Assembly (NCBI RefSeq): GCF_039655745.1
Contig: NZ_JBBYXI010000002.1
Coordinates: forward strand, 753,446 to 817,445
Source of the DNA: Hohaiivirga grylli
GTDB taxonomy: Bacteria > Pseudomonadota > Alphaproteobacteria > Rhizobiales > Beijerinckiaceae
Direction: 5' to 3'
DNA length: 64,000 nt
Shown here one piece after another: positions 1 through 8,099 of the stretch. Both the position numbers and the translations under genes were made by a program. Within the stretch, counting starts at the first letter, position 1. Each line of letters starts with the position of its first letter. The notes below the pieces were generated by a model. It had not been told where the DNA came from, made no database searches, and saw nothing but the letters and a program-made list of their open reading frames with translations.

Positions 1-1657
1 CATTTGCTTTTTTGAGATGAGGCAATCCTTCTGTTGGCAGGAAAGTTCCATCTCTCACGTCAAAATCCACGAAAAGTGAATCGTCCGGAATGGAGCCACC
101 ATTCATGGCGCCCTTAACAACATCACCCGCTAGACTGATATGTATTGTGCCCTTATCAGCAATACCACCAAGTAAGCTCTTCAGCAGATAACGTCGCGGT
201 CCAGAGGCTGTGATTTCAGGCCATAATCGCATAACAGAGCGCATCTGTGTGTTATTCAGCGCAATATCGACAGCAATTGCTTTCGGGTCCGTTGCATTAC
301 CATAGGTACCTTTGATCTGGACATCGAGATCAGGCCCTTTGAAGTACAACCGATCAAGGGTGATCACCCCATTACCCGTTGCTTCCGCTTCCATCGTATC
401 AACCTGAAACGGTTTATCACTTGGCGTCACACCACTGAGGACAGAATCTTTTGCCTGAAGCTTCACACGCCAGGGTTGGTTCGCCCGGATATCAGCAGCA
501 CCGGTAATATGGAAATCTGTATCTCCAGCCTTGAAATCAAATTTATTGATTGCCATCTGGCGGATTGCTTCATTCCAGCTGACTTCCACTAACGAATTAT
601 CGACATATAAAGGCGTCGCATCCTTGTCGTGTACGTCAATCCGCCCTTCACCGGTTCTGAATGTACCTTCCAGCTTATTGAGGATACCATTTACGAGTGT
701 GACATCCGCCTTCCCTGACATATTCAGTGTCGTTGATGCAGGTAAAGAGGAAAGCCCTGAAAGGAACAGGAGATCCTGCACCGGAGCATTCTCAAGATTA
801 AGGGATAACTGATAGCCGCGGTCGATGCGCATGGCATACCCCCAAAGCTTCCAGTTCCCTCGCACACTGTTCATACTTGCTTCAAATGTCCGGCCTTTAT
901 TAACAGTCCGCTCAAATTTTGCATCTACACGGGAGAACCTTGCCCGGACAAGTTTTCGGTTATCAATCAGTGTCAGACGCAGGTTTGTAAACTCTGCCCG
1001 CTTTAACAGGCCAAGGGGGCCATCAGTACCGGCTACAATATTAATGAATGCCTCAACCCCTTGAGAAACCATTGATTGCCCATGGGCCTCACCATAGGTC
1101 GCAGCATTTGTTTTTTGCTCAGAAGCAACAGTATTTATTTCAGTCTGTGTCGGTGTCGCATCTTTGGAAATGCCAATTTCACCCTGCTCAACAGGGATGA
1201 AAGTAATTGAGCCGTCATTATTAATGGCTCCCACAACCTGCAAATCCAGAAATTCAATAATCTTAGGAGTTAAGCGCCCGAACAAAAGTGAAAATGTATC
1301 AACGCTGATAATCGTATTCGGGGCTCGTAACTGTACCTTACCCTCTCCGTTTCGAATCTCCAGACCACGGATGCGAAGAGCAAATGATCCGTGATCCAGT
1401 TCAAGCGCAGAATCATTCAATGTGACCTGCCAGTCTGATTCGAAATAATTCGACATACTGGAGATAACCTGAGAAGACAGCCCTGGGAATGATAATGGTC
1501 CGTTTTGTAACCGTAGATACAAACCGCCCAAGGCAGCAGACGCCAGCACAACCAGAGCAACCAGAACACCCAAAAACCAAATGAAAAAACGGTTTTTGCG
1601 CTTCCCGTGCGGTGCTATCTTATCCGCACTTTCGATTTTATTTTCACTGTCAGTCAT
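1..1657 (-). CDS. AsmA/YhdP-like envelope protein (DUF3971 type), 3' part outside window
   Basis: The reading frame opens with ATG at 1657 and runs off the left edge without a stop, giving about 552 N-terminal residues. A basic cytoplasmic start is followed by one membrane segment at about residues 22-47, then a long periplasmic region rich in short beta strands, with alternating hydrophobic residues and repeated Gly/Asp turns. A stretch reading RSVMRLWPEITASGPRRYLL resembles the conserved core of DUF3971/YhdP proteins. Members of the AsmA-like superfamily (YhdP, TamB, AsmA) are anchored in the inner membrane and several help move phospholipid to the outer membrane. The gene diverges from bcp. 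The AsmA-like C-terminal region would lie outside the window, so the subfamily is an inference. Confidence 0.75.
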   Translation of the reverse strand, partial: MTDSENKIESADKIAPHGKRKNRFFIWFLGVLVALVVLASAALGGLYLRLQNGPLSFPGLSSQVISSMSNYFESDWQVTLNDSALELDHGSFALRIRGLEIRNGEGKVQLRAPNTIISVDTFSLLFGRLTPKIIEFLDLQVVGAINNDGSITFIPVEQGEIGISKDATPTQTEINTVASEQKTNAATYGEAHGQSMVSQGVEAFINIVAGTDGPLGLLKRAEFTNLRLTLIDNRKLVRARFSRVDAKFERTVNKGRTFEASMNSVRGNWKLWGYAMRIDRGYQLSLNLENAPVQDLLFLSGLSSLPASTTLNMSGKADVTLVNGILNKLEGTFRTGEGRIDVHDKDATPLYVDNSLVEVSWNEAIRQMAINKFDFKAGDTDFHITGAADIRANQPWRVKLQAKDSVLSGVTPSDKPFQVDTMEAEATGNGVITLDRLYFKGPDLDVQIKGTYGNATDPKAIAVDIALNNTQMRSVMRLWPEITASGPRRYLLKSLLGGIADKGTIHISLAGDVVKGAMNGGSIPDDSLFVDFDVRDGTFLPTEGLPHLKKAN

Positions 1658-1810
1658 TCAGAATCGTCTGCTCTCGTTTACGGCTATCTAGCTACGGTTT
1701 TCACAAATATGTGTTACAAAAGCGGCGCGTCTATCTCTTTTACGATATCTTATAGGGATAGTATTCTTAAGTTGCCTGACAAACCGGCCTAATCGAAGAG
1801 GAAATTCGCC

Positions 1811-2275
1811 ATGTCACTATCCGTGGGTAGCCCTGCACCAGATTTTGATTTGCCTGCCTCAACAGGAAAATCATTAAGTCTCAAAGACTTTCATGGCAAA
1901 AAGCTCGTCATATACTTTTATCCAAAGGACGATACGAGTGGCTGTACCCTTGAAGCGCAGGACTTCCAAAAACTGTTGAATGATTTTCACAGCGCAGGAA
2001 TTACGGTCATTGGTGTATCTCCCGACAGCATGAAAAAACACGATAAGTTCTGCGATAAAAACAACCTGACATTCCCTCTTCTCTCTGATGAGGAAAAGGT
2101 CATGTTAAATGCCTATGGCGTCTGGGTTGAGAAAAGTATGTATGGTCGCAAATACATGGGTGTCGAGCGTACAACCGTATTAATCGACCCGAATGGCAAG
2201 ATCGCGCAAATATGGCCTAAAGTTAAGGTCACAGGCCACGCAGAAGAAGTGCTCGCAGCAGCAAAGGCACTTTAA
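1811..2275 (+). CDS. bcp: Thiol peroxidase Bcp (PrxQ-type peroxiredoxin)
   Basis: A 154-residue AhpC/TSA-fold protein that reduces hydrogen peroxide and organic peroxides in the cytoplasm. The peroxidatic cysteine is Cys45 in the motif DTSGCTLEAQDF, preceded by FYPKDDTSGC as in the BCP family. In Escherichia coli Bcp the resolving cysteine lies five residues later; here that position is Gln50. The only other cysteine seen is Cys81 (HDKFCDKNN), so the enzyme either works as a 1-Cys type or uses a different partner thiol. The start ATG follows GAGGAA at good spacing. The gene diverges from the AsmA-like gene and converges on prfB, sharing a bidirectional terminator. Full family length. Confidence 0.95.
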   Translation: MSLSVGSPAPDFDLPASTGKSLSLKDFHGKKLVIYFYPKDDTSGCTLEAQDFQKLLNDFHSAGITVIGVSPDSMKKHDKFCDKNNLTFPLLSDEEKVMLNAYGVWVEKSMYGRKYMGVERTTVLIDPNGKIAQIWPKVKVTGHAEEVLAAAKAL

Positions 2276-2282
2276 TAAAAAA

Positions 2283-2308
2283 AGCCGGCAAACGCCGGCT
2301 TTCTTTTT
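2283..2308. terminator. Bidirectional rho-independent terminator, bcp / prfB
   Basis: A 7-bp GC-rich stem pairs 2283-2289 with 2294-2300 around a 4-nt loop. T-rich sequence follows on the plus strand (2301-2308) and a run of A precedes it, giving T on the minus strand. It sits between the ends of bcp and prfB, which converge. Confidence 0.9.
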
Positions 2309-2325
2309 ATGAATAACCATTGATA

Positions 2326-3454
2326 TCAATCGATATCCTCAACCTCTTCCCCGCCACCATAAACACGTTGGGCAAGAGAGGCCTCCATGAATTCATCAAG
2401 TTTACCATCAAGCACATCAGATGGTGCGGTAGACTGAACTCCTGTCCGCAGGTCTTTGACCAGCTGATATGGCTGCAGAACATAAGACCGAATCTGATGT
2501 CCCCACCCGATATCTGTTTTAGAGGCAGTATCTGCATTCGCCTTTTCTTCGCGAATTTGCAGCTCACGCTCATAAAGACGAGACCGGAGCATTGCCCATG
2601 CGGTGGCACGATTCTTGTGCTGGGAGCGTTCCTGCTGACAGGAAACTACGATCCCTGTTGGAATATGCGTAATACGAACGGCAGAATCTGTCGTATTAAC
2701 GTGCTGCCCGCCGGCACCTGAGGCCCGGAAGGTATCAATACGGCAATCGGATTCCTTCACTTCAATATTGATATTGTCATCAATGACCGGGTAAACCCAG
2801 ATTGAAGCAAAACTGGTATGACGGCGCGCATTGGAATCATAAGGTGAAATACGGACAAGACGGTGAACGCCCGCTTCCGTCTTCAGCCAGCCATAAGCAT
2901 TATGCCCTTTGATCTGAATCGTGGCACTCTTGATGCCAGCTTCTTCACCATCGGAAATTTCAAGCAGGTCAACTTTGAAGCCGCGACGCTCTGCCCAACG
3001 CATATACATACGCTGCAGCATAGAAGCCCAGTCCTGACTTTCTGTACCACCTGCCCCGGAATGAACTTCCAGAAAGGTATCGTTTGAATCAGCTTCGCCA
3101 GAGAGCAATGTCTCAACCTGACGGCGAGCAGCCTCGGCCTCAAGAGCACGAATAGCCTCTTCGCCCTCTTTGATCGTATCCTGATCATCTTCCATCTCCC
3201 CTAATTCAATAAGGGTGACGGCATCATCAATTTCACGCTCGATACGTGAGATGGACTGGATTTGATCTTCCAGCGTGGTCCGCTCGCGCATAATCTTCTG
3301 CGCAGCATCTGCATCATTCCAGAAGTCAGGATTCTCAGCCTGAGCATTCAGCTCAGCAAGGCGTTTCTGGGCTACATCCCAGTCAAAGATGCCTCCTCAG
3401 CAGCCCAACAGACTGCTTTGCGGCATCTAACAAATGTTCAATCTCTGCGCGCAT
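2326..3454 (-). CDS. prfB: Peptide chain release factor 2, with programmed +1 frameshift
   Basis: RF2 ends translation at UGA and UAA. The gene is read in two frames. ATG at 3454 gives 23 codons ending HL, then an in-frame TGA at 3385-3383; a +1 slip on CTT continues with GAC and the main frame, for a product of about 375 residues, normal for RF2. The peptidyl-hydrolysis motif GAGGQHVN is present. The stop-recognition tripeptide, SPF in E. coli RF2, reads SPY here (about residues 203-205). A plain ORF caller starts at an internal Met near 3291 and loses the first 54 residues. The gene follows mrcA on the same strand. Confidence 0.95.
3382..3397 (-). promoter_or_regulatory. prfB +1 frameshift site
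   Basis: On the minus strand an internal Shine-Dalgarno-like AGGAGG (3397-3392) is followed after CAT by the slippery CTT TGA C. This matches the classical RF2 autoregulatory layout, in which slow decoding of UGA at low RF2 lets the ribosome slip +1 from CTT to TTT. The shifted frame reads DWDVAQKRLAE and joins the RF2 body without another stop. Confidence 0.95.
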
Positions 3455-3525
3455 GACTACTTACATCAAAATAAAAAGATAAAGACTATCTACAGACCAC
3501 ACCGTGGCAAGTAAACAGCCAAGAC

Positions 3526-3566
3526 AAAAATGTTTATGGGTGAGAACAAAATAGCCCTCACCCATA
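3526..3566 (-). terminator. Probable terminator after mrcA
   Basis: A 10-bp perfect stem pairs 3535-3544 with 3557-3566 around a 12-nt loop. On the minus strand it is followed by AACATTTTTG. It lies just after the mrcA stop and before prfB, so it may separate the two or attenuate readthrough. Confidence 0.7.
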
Positions 3567-3589
3567 CATTCAATCAAAGTTTCTGTTTG

Positions 3590-6043
3590 CTACCAGCCAC
3601 CAAACAAGCCGCGACTACGGGGGGCTTCCTGTGGTGGAGGTTCAGCTGCACCGCCACCATCATCGTAGTAGCCACCATCACTGTCATTTTCCATCGTCGG
3701 GAAATAATCAGGTGGTGTTGTGCCTGGCTTGAAGGCTTCTGTAACGATACCCCGTCCACTTTCACCCTGACCGGCTCGTAAACCTGTTGCACCAACCACA
3801 CGTATCAGCTTGATACCTGCAGGCACACGGAATGGTGTTGCCGGCTTATCCTTCAGGGCCATTGCCATGAAATCACGGAATACAGGTGCCGCATATTGAC
3901 CGGCTGTTGCCGAATTCCCCAGAGAACGTGGACGATCATATCCAAGGAAGACGCCAACAGTCAGATCCGGAGAAAAGCCCATGAACCAGACGTCTTTAGC
4001 ATCGTTAGTCGTCCCTGTTTTACCAGCAAGCGGCTTACCAACGGAGCGGACAATCTGAGCCGTACCACGATTGACCACACCTTCAAGGATGGATGTGATC
4101 TGGTAGGCAGACAATGGATCAAGAACCTGCTCACGGTTATCAATCAATGTGGGCTCATCCTGCCCATCCCACTTTGCCACATCACACTCAGGACATTTGC
4201 GCTCATCATGGGAGTAAATGGTCTTGCCCGTACGATCCTGAACACGATCAATCAGTGTTGGCTTAATACGACGGCCACCATTATTTAGAATAGAGTAAGC
4301 GGTTGTCATACGCAGAACGGTTGTTTCACCTGCACCAAGTGACATCGACAGCACGGGCAGCAGATCATCATAGATACCGAGACGACGGGCATAATCAACG
4401 ACAAGGGGCATGCCAAGGAAGCTGGCCAGACGCACTGTCATCTGGTTCTTGGAATACTCGATACCGTAGCGTAAGGGTTTCGGCCCTGTACCACTTCGCT
4501 TACCATAGTTGGTTGGAGACCAGACGCCGACACCCGGCATATTAATTGTGATAGGACCGTCAAGAATAGCCGTTGATGGTGTGTAGCCATTATCAAGCGC
4601 AGTTGCATAAACGATAGGCTTGAATGAGGACCCAACCTGGCGCAAAGCCTGCGTCGCACGGTTAAACTCACTCTGGTCATAAGAGAACCCGCCAACCATT
4701 GCGAGGACACGACCGGTATAAGGATCCATAGCAACGAGCGCACCAGAAATGGCAGGAACCTGACGAAGACGATACTGACCGGCCTTCCCTGTCAACGGTT
4801 CAACATAGACAACATCACCAGCTTTCAGGGCAGCGGCAACACCTTTGCGTGTCCACTTAACGCCTTCAGCAGTAATGACACCTGTAATACGTTCAGCCTC
4901 TACTCGATTGCCTGCGATCTTTCTTGGACGCAAACCAATCTTGGCCTGATTACCAGAAACCTCAGTCACAACAGCAAGACGCCATGGATTGATATCGCCT
5001 AATGCTGGCAGCTCAGCCAGCTGAGCGCCCCATTCACCAGCGCTTAAATCAAGCTTTGTCTCAGTTCCGCGCCATCCTCTTGCCTCGTCAAACCGGACAA
5101 GACCGTCAACCAGAGCCTTTCGGGCCATGGCCTGCATCTTGGGATCAAGCGTTGTTCTGACAGAAAGGCCACCCTCATAGAGCTTGTCTTCGCCATAACG
5201 CTCAGAGATATCGCGACGAACTTCTTCGGCAAAATAACCGGCACTGATGCTGTTTGGAGAAACTCTTCTGGCAACAATTTCCAAAGGTTCTTTTTTAGCG
5301 GTTGCAGCTGTCTGCTGGTCAATATAGCCATTTTCCAACATACGTTCGATAACCCAGTTACGGCGTTCGATCGCAACCTTCTTGTGCAGAACCGGATGAT
5401 AATTATTCGGAGCCTTTGGCAGAGCGGCCAGATAAGCGGCCTGCGCAACAGTCAGCTCATTAACGGATTTACCGAAGTAATTGAGAGCGGCCGCAGCAAC
5501 ACCATAACTTCTGTTACCCAGAAAAATCTCGTTCAGATAAAGCTCAAGAATATGATCTTTGTTGAAAGTTGATTCTATTCTGAGGGCAATCAAAGCTTCA
5601 CGGATTTTACGCTCATAGGAGCGTTCATTCCCAAGAAGGAAGTTTTTGGCGACCTGCTGGGTGATTGTTGAGGCACCCTGCTCACGCGCACTGCCTGAAG
5701 CGTTTTTCACCAGAGCACGGATCACACCCTCAGGATCAACACCCATATGCTTGTAGAAGTTCTTGTCCTCTGCCGACAGGAAGCTGTGAACCAGCAGTTT
5801 CGGCATCGACTGGATTGGCAGATAAAGCCGCCGCTCCTTGGCATATTCGGCCAGGATGGAACCGTCTGAGGCATGGAAGCGCGTCATAACAGGCGGCTCA
5901 TAATCCGCAAGCTGCTGGTGATCCGGTAGCCCTTCAGAATATTTGAAATAGAAGAAGACAGCAGCAGCCGCACCCAACACAAACAGGACGGCAGCAATAC
6001 TGAAGAAAATACCGAAAAAACGAAGGATAAAGCGCATCCGCAA
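3590..6043 (-). CDS. mrcA: Penicillin-binding protein 1A (class A, bifunctional)
   Basis: An 817-residue inner-membrane enzyme that polymerises glycan strands and cross-links peptidoglycan. One N-terminal membrane segment lies at residues 7-33. The GT51 glycosyltransferase domain carries the catalytic EDKNFY motif (Glu92) and the QQVAKN region. An OB-like linker domain lies at about 330-430. The transpeptidase domain has the serine motif SSFK (Ser472-Lys475), SKN (531-533) and KTG (675-677). The C-terminus is a low-complexity tail rich in Asp, Gly and Pro. Length and order fit rhizobial PBP1A, and the position between amiC and prfB matches that group. Confidence 0.96.
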   Translation of the reverse strand: MRMRFILRFFGIFFSIAAVLFVLGAAAAVFFYFKYSEGLPDHQQLADYEPPVMTRFHASDGSILAEYAKERRLYLPIQSMPKLLVHSFLSAEDKNFYKHMGVDPEGVIRALVKNASGSAREQGASTITQQVAKNFLLGNERSYERKIREALIALRIESTFNKDHILELYLNEIFLGNRSYGVAAAALNYFGKSVNELTVAQAAYLAALPKAPNNYHPVLHKKVAIERRNWVIERMLENGYIDQQTAATAKKEPLEIVARRVSPNSISAGYFAEEVRRDISERYGEDKLYEGGLSVRTTLDPKMQAMARKALVDGLVRFDEARGWRGTETKLDLSAGEWGAQLAELPALGDINPWRLAVVTEVSGNQAKIGLRPRKIAGNRVEAERITGVITAEGVKWTRKGVAAALKAGDVVYVEPLTGKAGQYRLRQVPAISGALVAMDPYTGRVLAMVGGFSYDQSEFNRATQALRQVGSSFKPIVYATALDNGYTPSTAILDGPITINMPGVGVWSPTNYGKRSGTGPKPLRYGIEYSKNQMTVRLASFLGMPLVVDYARRLGIYDDLLPVLSMSLGAGETTVLRMTTAYSILNNGGRRIKPTLIDRVQDRTGKTIYSHDERKCPECDVAKWDGQDEPTLIDNREQVLDPLSAYQITSILEGVVNRGTAQIVRSVGKPLAGKTGTTNDAKDVWFMGFSPDLTVGVFLGYDRPRSLGNSATAGQYAAPVFRDFMAMALKDKPATPFRVPAGIKLIRVVGATGLRAGQGESGRGIVTEAFKPGTTPPDYFPTMENDSDGGYYDDGGGAAEPPPQEAPRSRGLFGGW

Positions 6044-6220
6044 TAGTTCCGCAAAAAATATCTGGCAGCAGCTAAAATTCTAGCTCACGAAGAGATAGTC
6101 AACCACCTGCTTTGGTCAAACAGAAATAAGGCGCTTCTTCAAGGTATAACACCCAAAAAAATGAAATATTTATCTGTTGCACACGCTTTCCTATACCTCT
6201 GTGTTCAAATCAGGGCAATT

Positions 6221-7450
6221 TTAGTTTGCAGGTCGCATCTGAAAATATTGATCTATTGCCTTCACCAACGCTTCTGCCGAATTCTGCCGCCATTCTTCAG
6301 ATTGTAACAAAGCGATATCCTCAGAACTCGACATATACCCTAATTCAATCAATGCAGAAGGCACATCAGGTGCCCGCAAAACACGAAACCCAGCCATGCG
6401 ATGCGGGTTCTTATTTACGGGCATAACTTTTTCCAGATGATTCACCAGAATACCAGCCAGACGGCTCGAGAAACTGCGCGTTTCTCTCAGTGTCAGCTCC
6501 TGCAATATTCCTGCGACCTCTTCTGGTGCCTGTGCAACTTCAATCCCACCAACAGCATCAGCTTCGTTTTCTTTTTCAGCAAGACGGGCCGATTCAGCAT
6601 CTGTCGCCTTTTCAGAACCAGTATAGATTGTGAAACCACGAACCTGCGCGGCAGAAATTGTATCAGCATGAATTGAGATAAATAAGTCAGCCCGTGCAGC
6701 CCGCGCCATATTCATACGTTCATCCAGAGCGACAAACACATCCGTATCACGTGTTAATGCAACACGATATTTCCCTTGCTCTTCAAGCAGATCACGCAGA
6801 GTCTTCGCAAATGCGAACACAATATCTTTCTCATTGATGTCACCCGCACGGGCACCAGAATCAATCCCGCCGTGTCCCGGGTCAATCAAAACCAGCGGCC
6901 GATTATCATTATTGGTCATGGTCGGAGAACGGGTAGCAGATGGCGTACTTGCATTCGCAATGGCATCATTAATCGCGGCTTTATGGAAAATGTCCTGATC
7001 AACGCGGACAATTTCAAACGTTATTTTTGTCCGCCCATCTTCCAGTTTTTCAGAACTCGTTTTGGTAACAGCAGCCGGGCGGGACAGTTCCAGAATAATC
7101 CGTGAACGTCCGGGCGCAAAAAGACCATATCGAAGTGCCGAGATAAGCCCCGACTTTCTCGGCTCCTTTTTCTCATTCATGTGGAAAGAAATTTCAGGGA
7201 GTTCGATAACGATACGATTTGGGCGTTCTATGACGAAAGTCTTACTTTCGACCTCTGATGTTATGGAGACAGAAAAAAATGTCTTGGTGCTGCCTTCTGA
7301 AGAAATCTGCATTTCATCAATCACATTTGCAGAAGATTCTGACAATGCAGATACAGACAACCCCAATAAACAGGAGAAAACACCTAAAACTAAAGCCACA
7401 CAATGGAATGTTTTATGGAAAAACGACACTTTTTTACTTCCAATATGCAT
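6221..7450 (-). CDS. amiC: N-acetylmuramoyl-L-alanine amidase, AmiC type
   Basis: A 409-residue periplasmic zinc hydrolase that cuts the amide bond between MurNAc and the stem peptide, chiefly during daughter-cell separation. An N-terminal signal region (about 1-36) is followed by an AMIN domain (about 44-145) for envelope targeting, a linker rich in Ser and Thr, and an Amidase_3 domain (about 184-402). Zinc-site motifs are visible: DPGHGG, the glutamate in NEKDI, and SIHAD. An extra segment between SIHAD and the last strands, rich in Glu and Ala, resembles the autoinhibitory helix of AmiB/AmiC proteins, which need an EnvC-like activator. It diverges from rne and precedes mrcA. Confidence 0.94.
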   Translation of the reverse strand: MHIGSKKVSFFHKTFHCVALVLGVFSCLLGLSVSALSESSANVIDEMQISSEGSTKTFFSVSITSEVESKTFVIERPNRIVIELPEISFHMNEKKEPRKSGLISALRYGLFAPGRSRIILELSRPAAVTKTSSEKLEDGRTKITFEIVRVDQDIFHKAAINDAIANASTPSATRSPTMTNNDNRPLVLIDPGHGGIDSGARAGDINEKDIVFAFAKTLRDLLEEQGKYRVALTRDTDVFVALDERMNMARAARADLFISIHADTISAAQVRGFTIYTGSEKATDAESARLAEKENEADAVGGIEVAQAPEEVAGILQELTLRETRSFSSRLAGILVNHLEKVMPVNKNPHRMAGFRVLRAPDVPSALIELGYMSSSEDIALLQSEEWRQNSAEALVKAIDQYFQMRPAN

Positions 7451-7591
7451 ATTAAGTCCAAACCGAAAACTTGTTCTGCCCCGATGAAATCAATAAGAAT
7501 TTTGTTAAAGATCTTACCTCAAAAACCCTGACTGTCTTTAACATGCCTCTTCTAAAGCAGCCAATCTGTCGGTCAATATCACATATAACAC

Positions 7592-7619
7592 TTGCCAAAG
7601 GGTAGCATTGCTCTGTAAT
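7592..7619 (+). promoter_or_regulatory. Candidate rne promoter
   Basis: TTGCCA and TGTAAT separated by 16 nt form the best sigma70-like pair I see upstream of rne. If used, the transcript would carry a leader of about 475 nt. Found by eye only, and other starts are possible. Confidence 0.3.
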
Positions 7620-8099
7620 GACATAAGTAATGTCTGGATGTCCGCATCTGCGGCTGCTGTGATGAGAGATACGGTTGTATGGATCGATCTTGAAAACCAC
7701 GCCCGACCGCCGGTGCCGAAAGGTACACAGGTTCCAAGACAGGCAAGTGTTTCGGCGAGAAATCGCCATGTTTTTCAACGATGACTGATCCGTCAGATCA
7801 TCGGTTTCGCGAAAGGGCGAACGTGAGAATGGTTGCATTAACGAGGTCTGAAATGACTGTCGTGCCAGCTCCATCCGCTGTGAAAACGCGCAGTTTTGCG
7901 CGTCGCGCCCTTTTTATTCCGGCTTCCAAGCTGGTCCACGCCCAAATGATGCGCAGCCATATGCGGCGCGCACAGGCGATCGGTACCAATTCGAACGCAA
8001 TGATGTCTCTTTCCCACATGATGGATGAGGGACCCGACTCGCGCCCTGCGCGAACAATGCCTACAATTGAGCTACAGATCGCCATGTTGAGAGTTCACC
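7620..8099 (+). promoter_or_regulatory. Long structured 5' leader of rne
   Basis: About 480 nt without a convincing gene before the rne start. It is richer in GC than neighbouring spacers and full of hairpins: a GAAA-tetraloop stem at 7754-7767; 7780-7802 with a 9-bp interrupted stem; a 7-bp stem at 7886-7903 with a T5 tract at 7911-7915; and a stem in CCGGCTTCCAAGCTGG near 7919-7934. RNase E is known in enterobacteria to control its own mRNA through its 5' leader. That this leader does the same is inference. Confidence 0.5.

Noticed and set aside
2307..2721. Several frames of 100-133 residues over prfB
   Set aside because: They are in wrong frames over a conserved gene.
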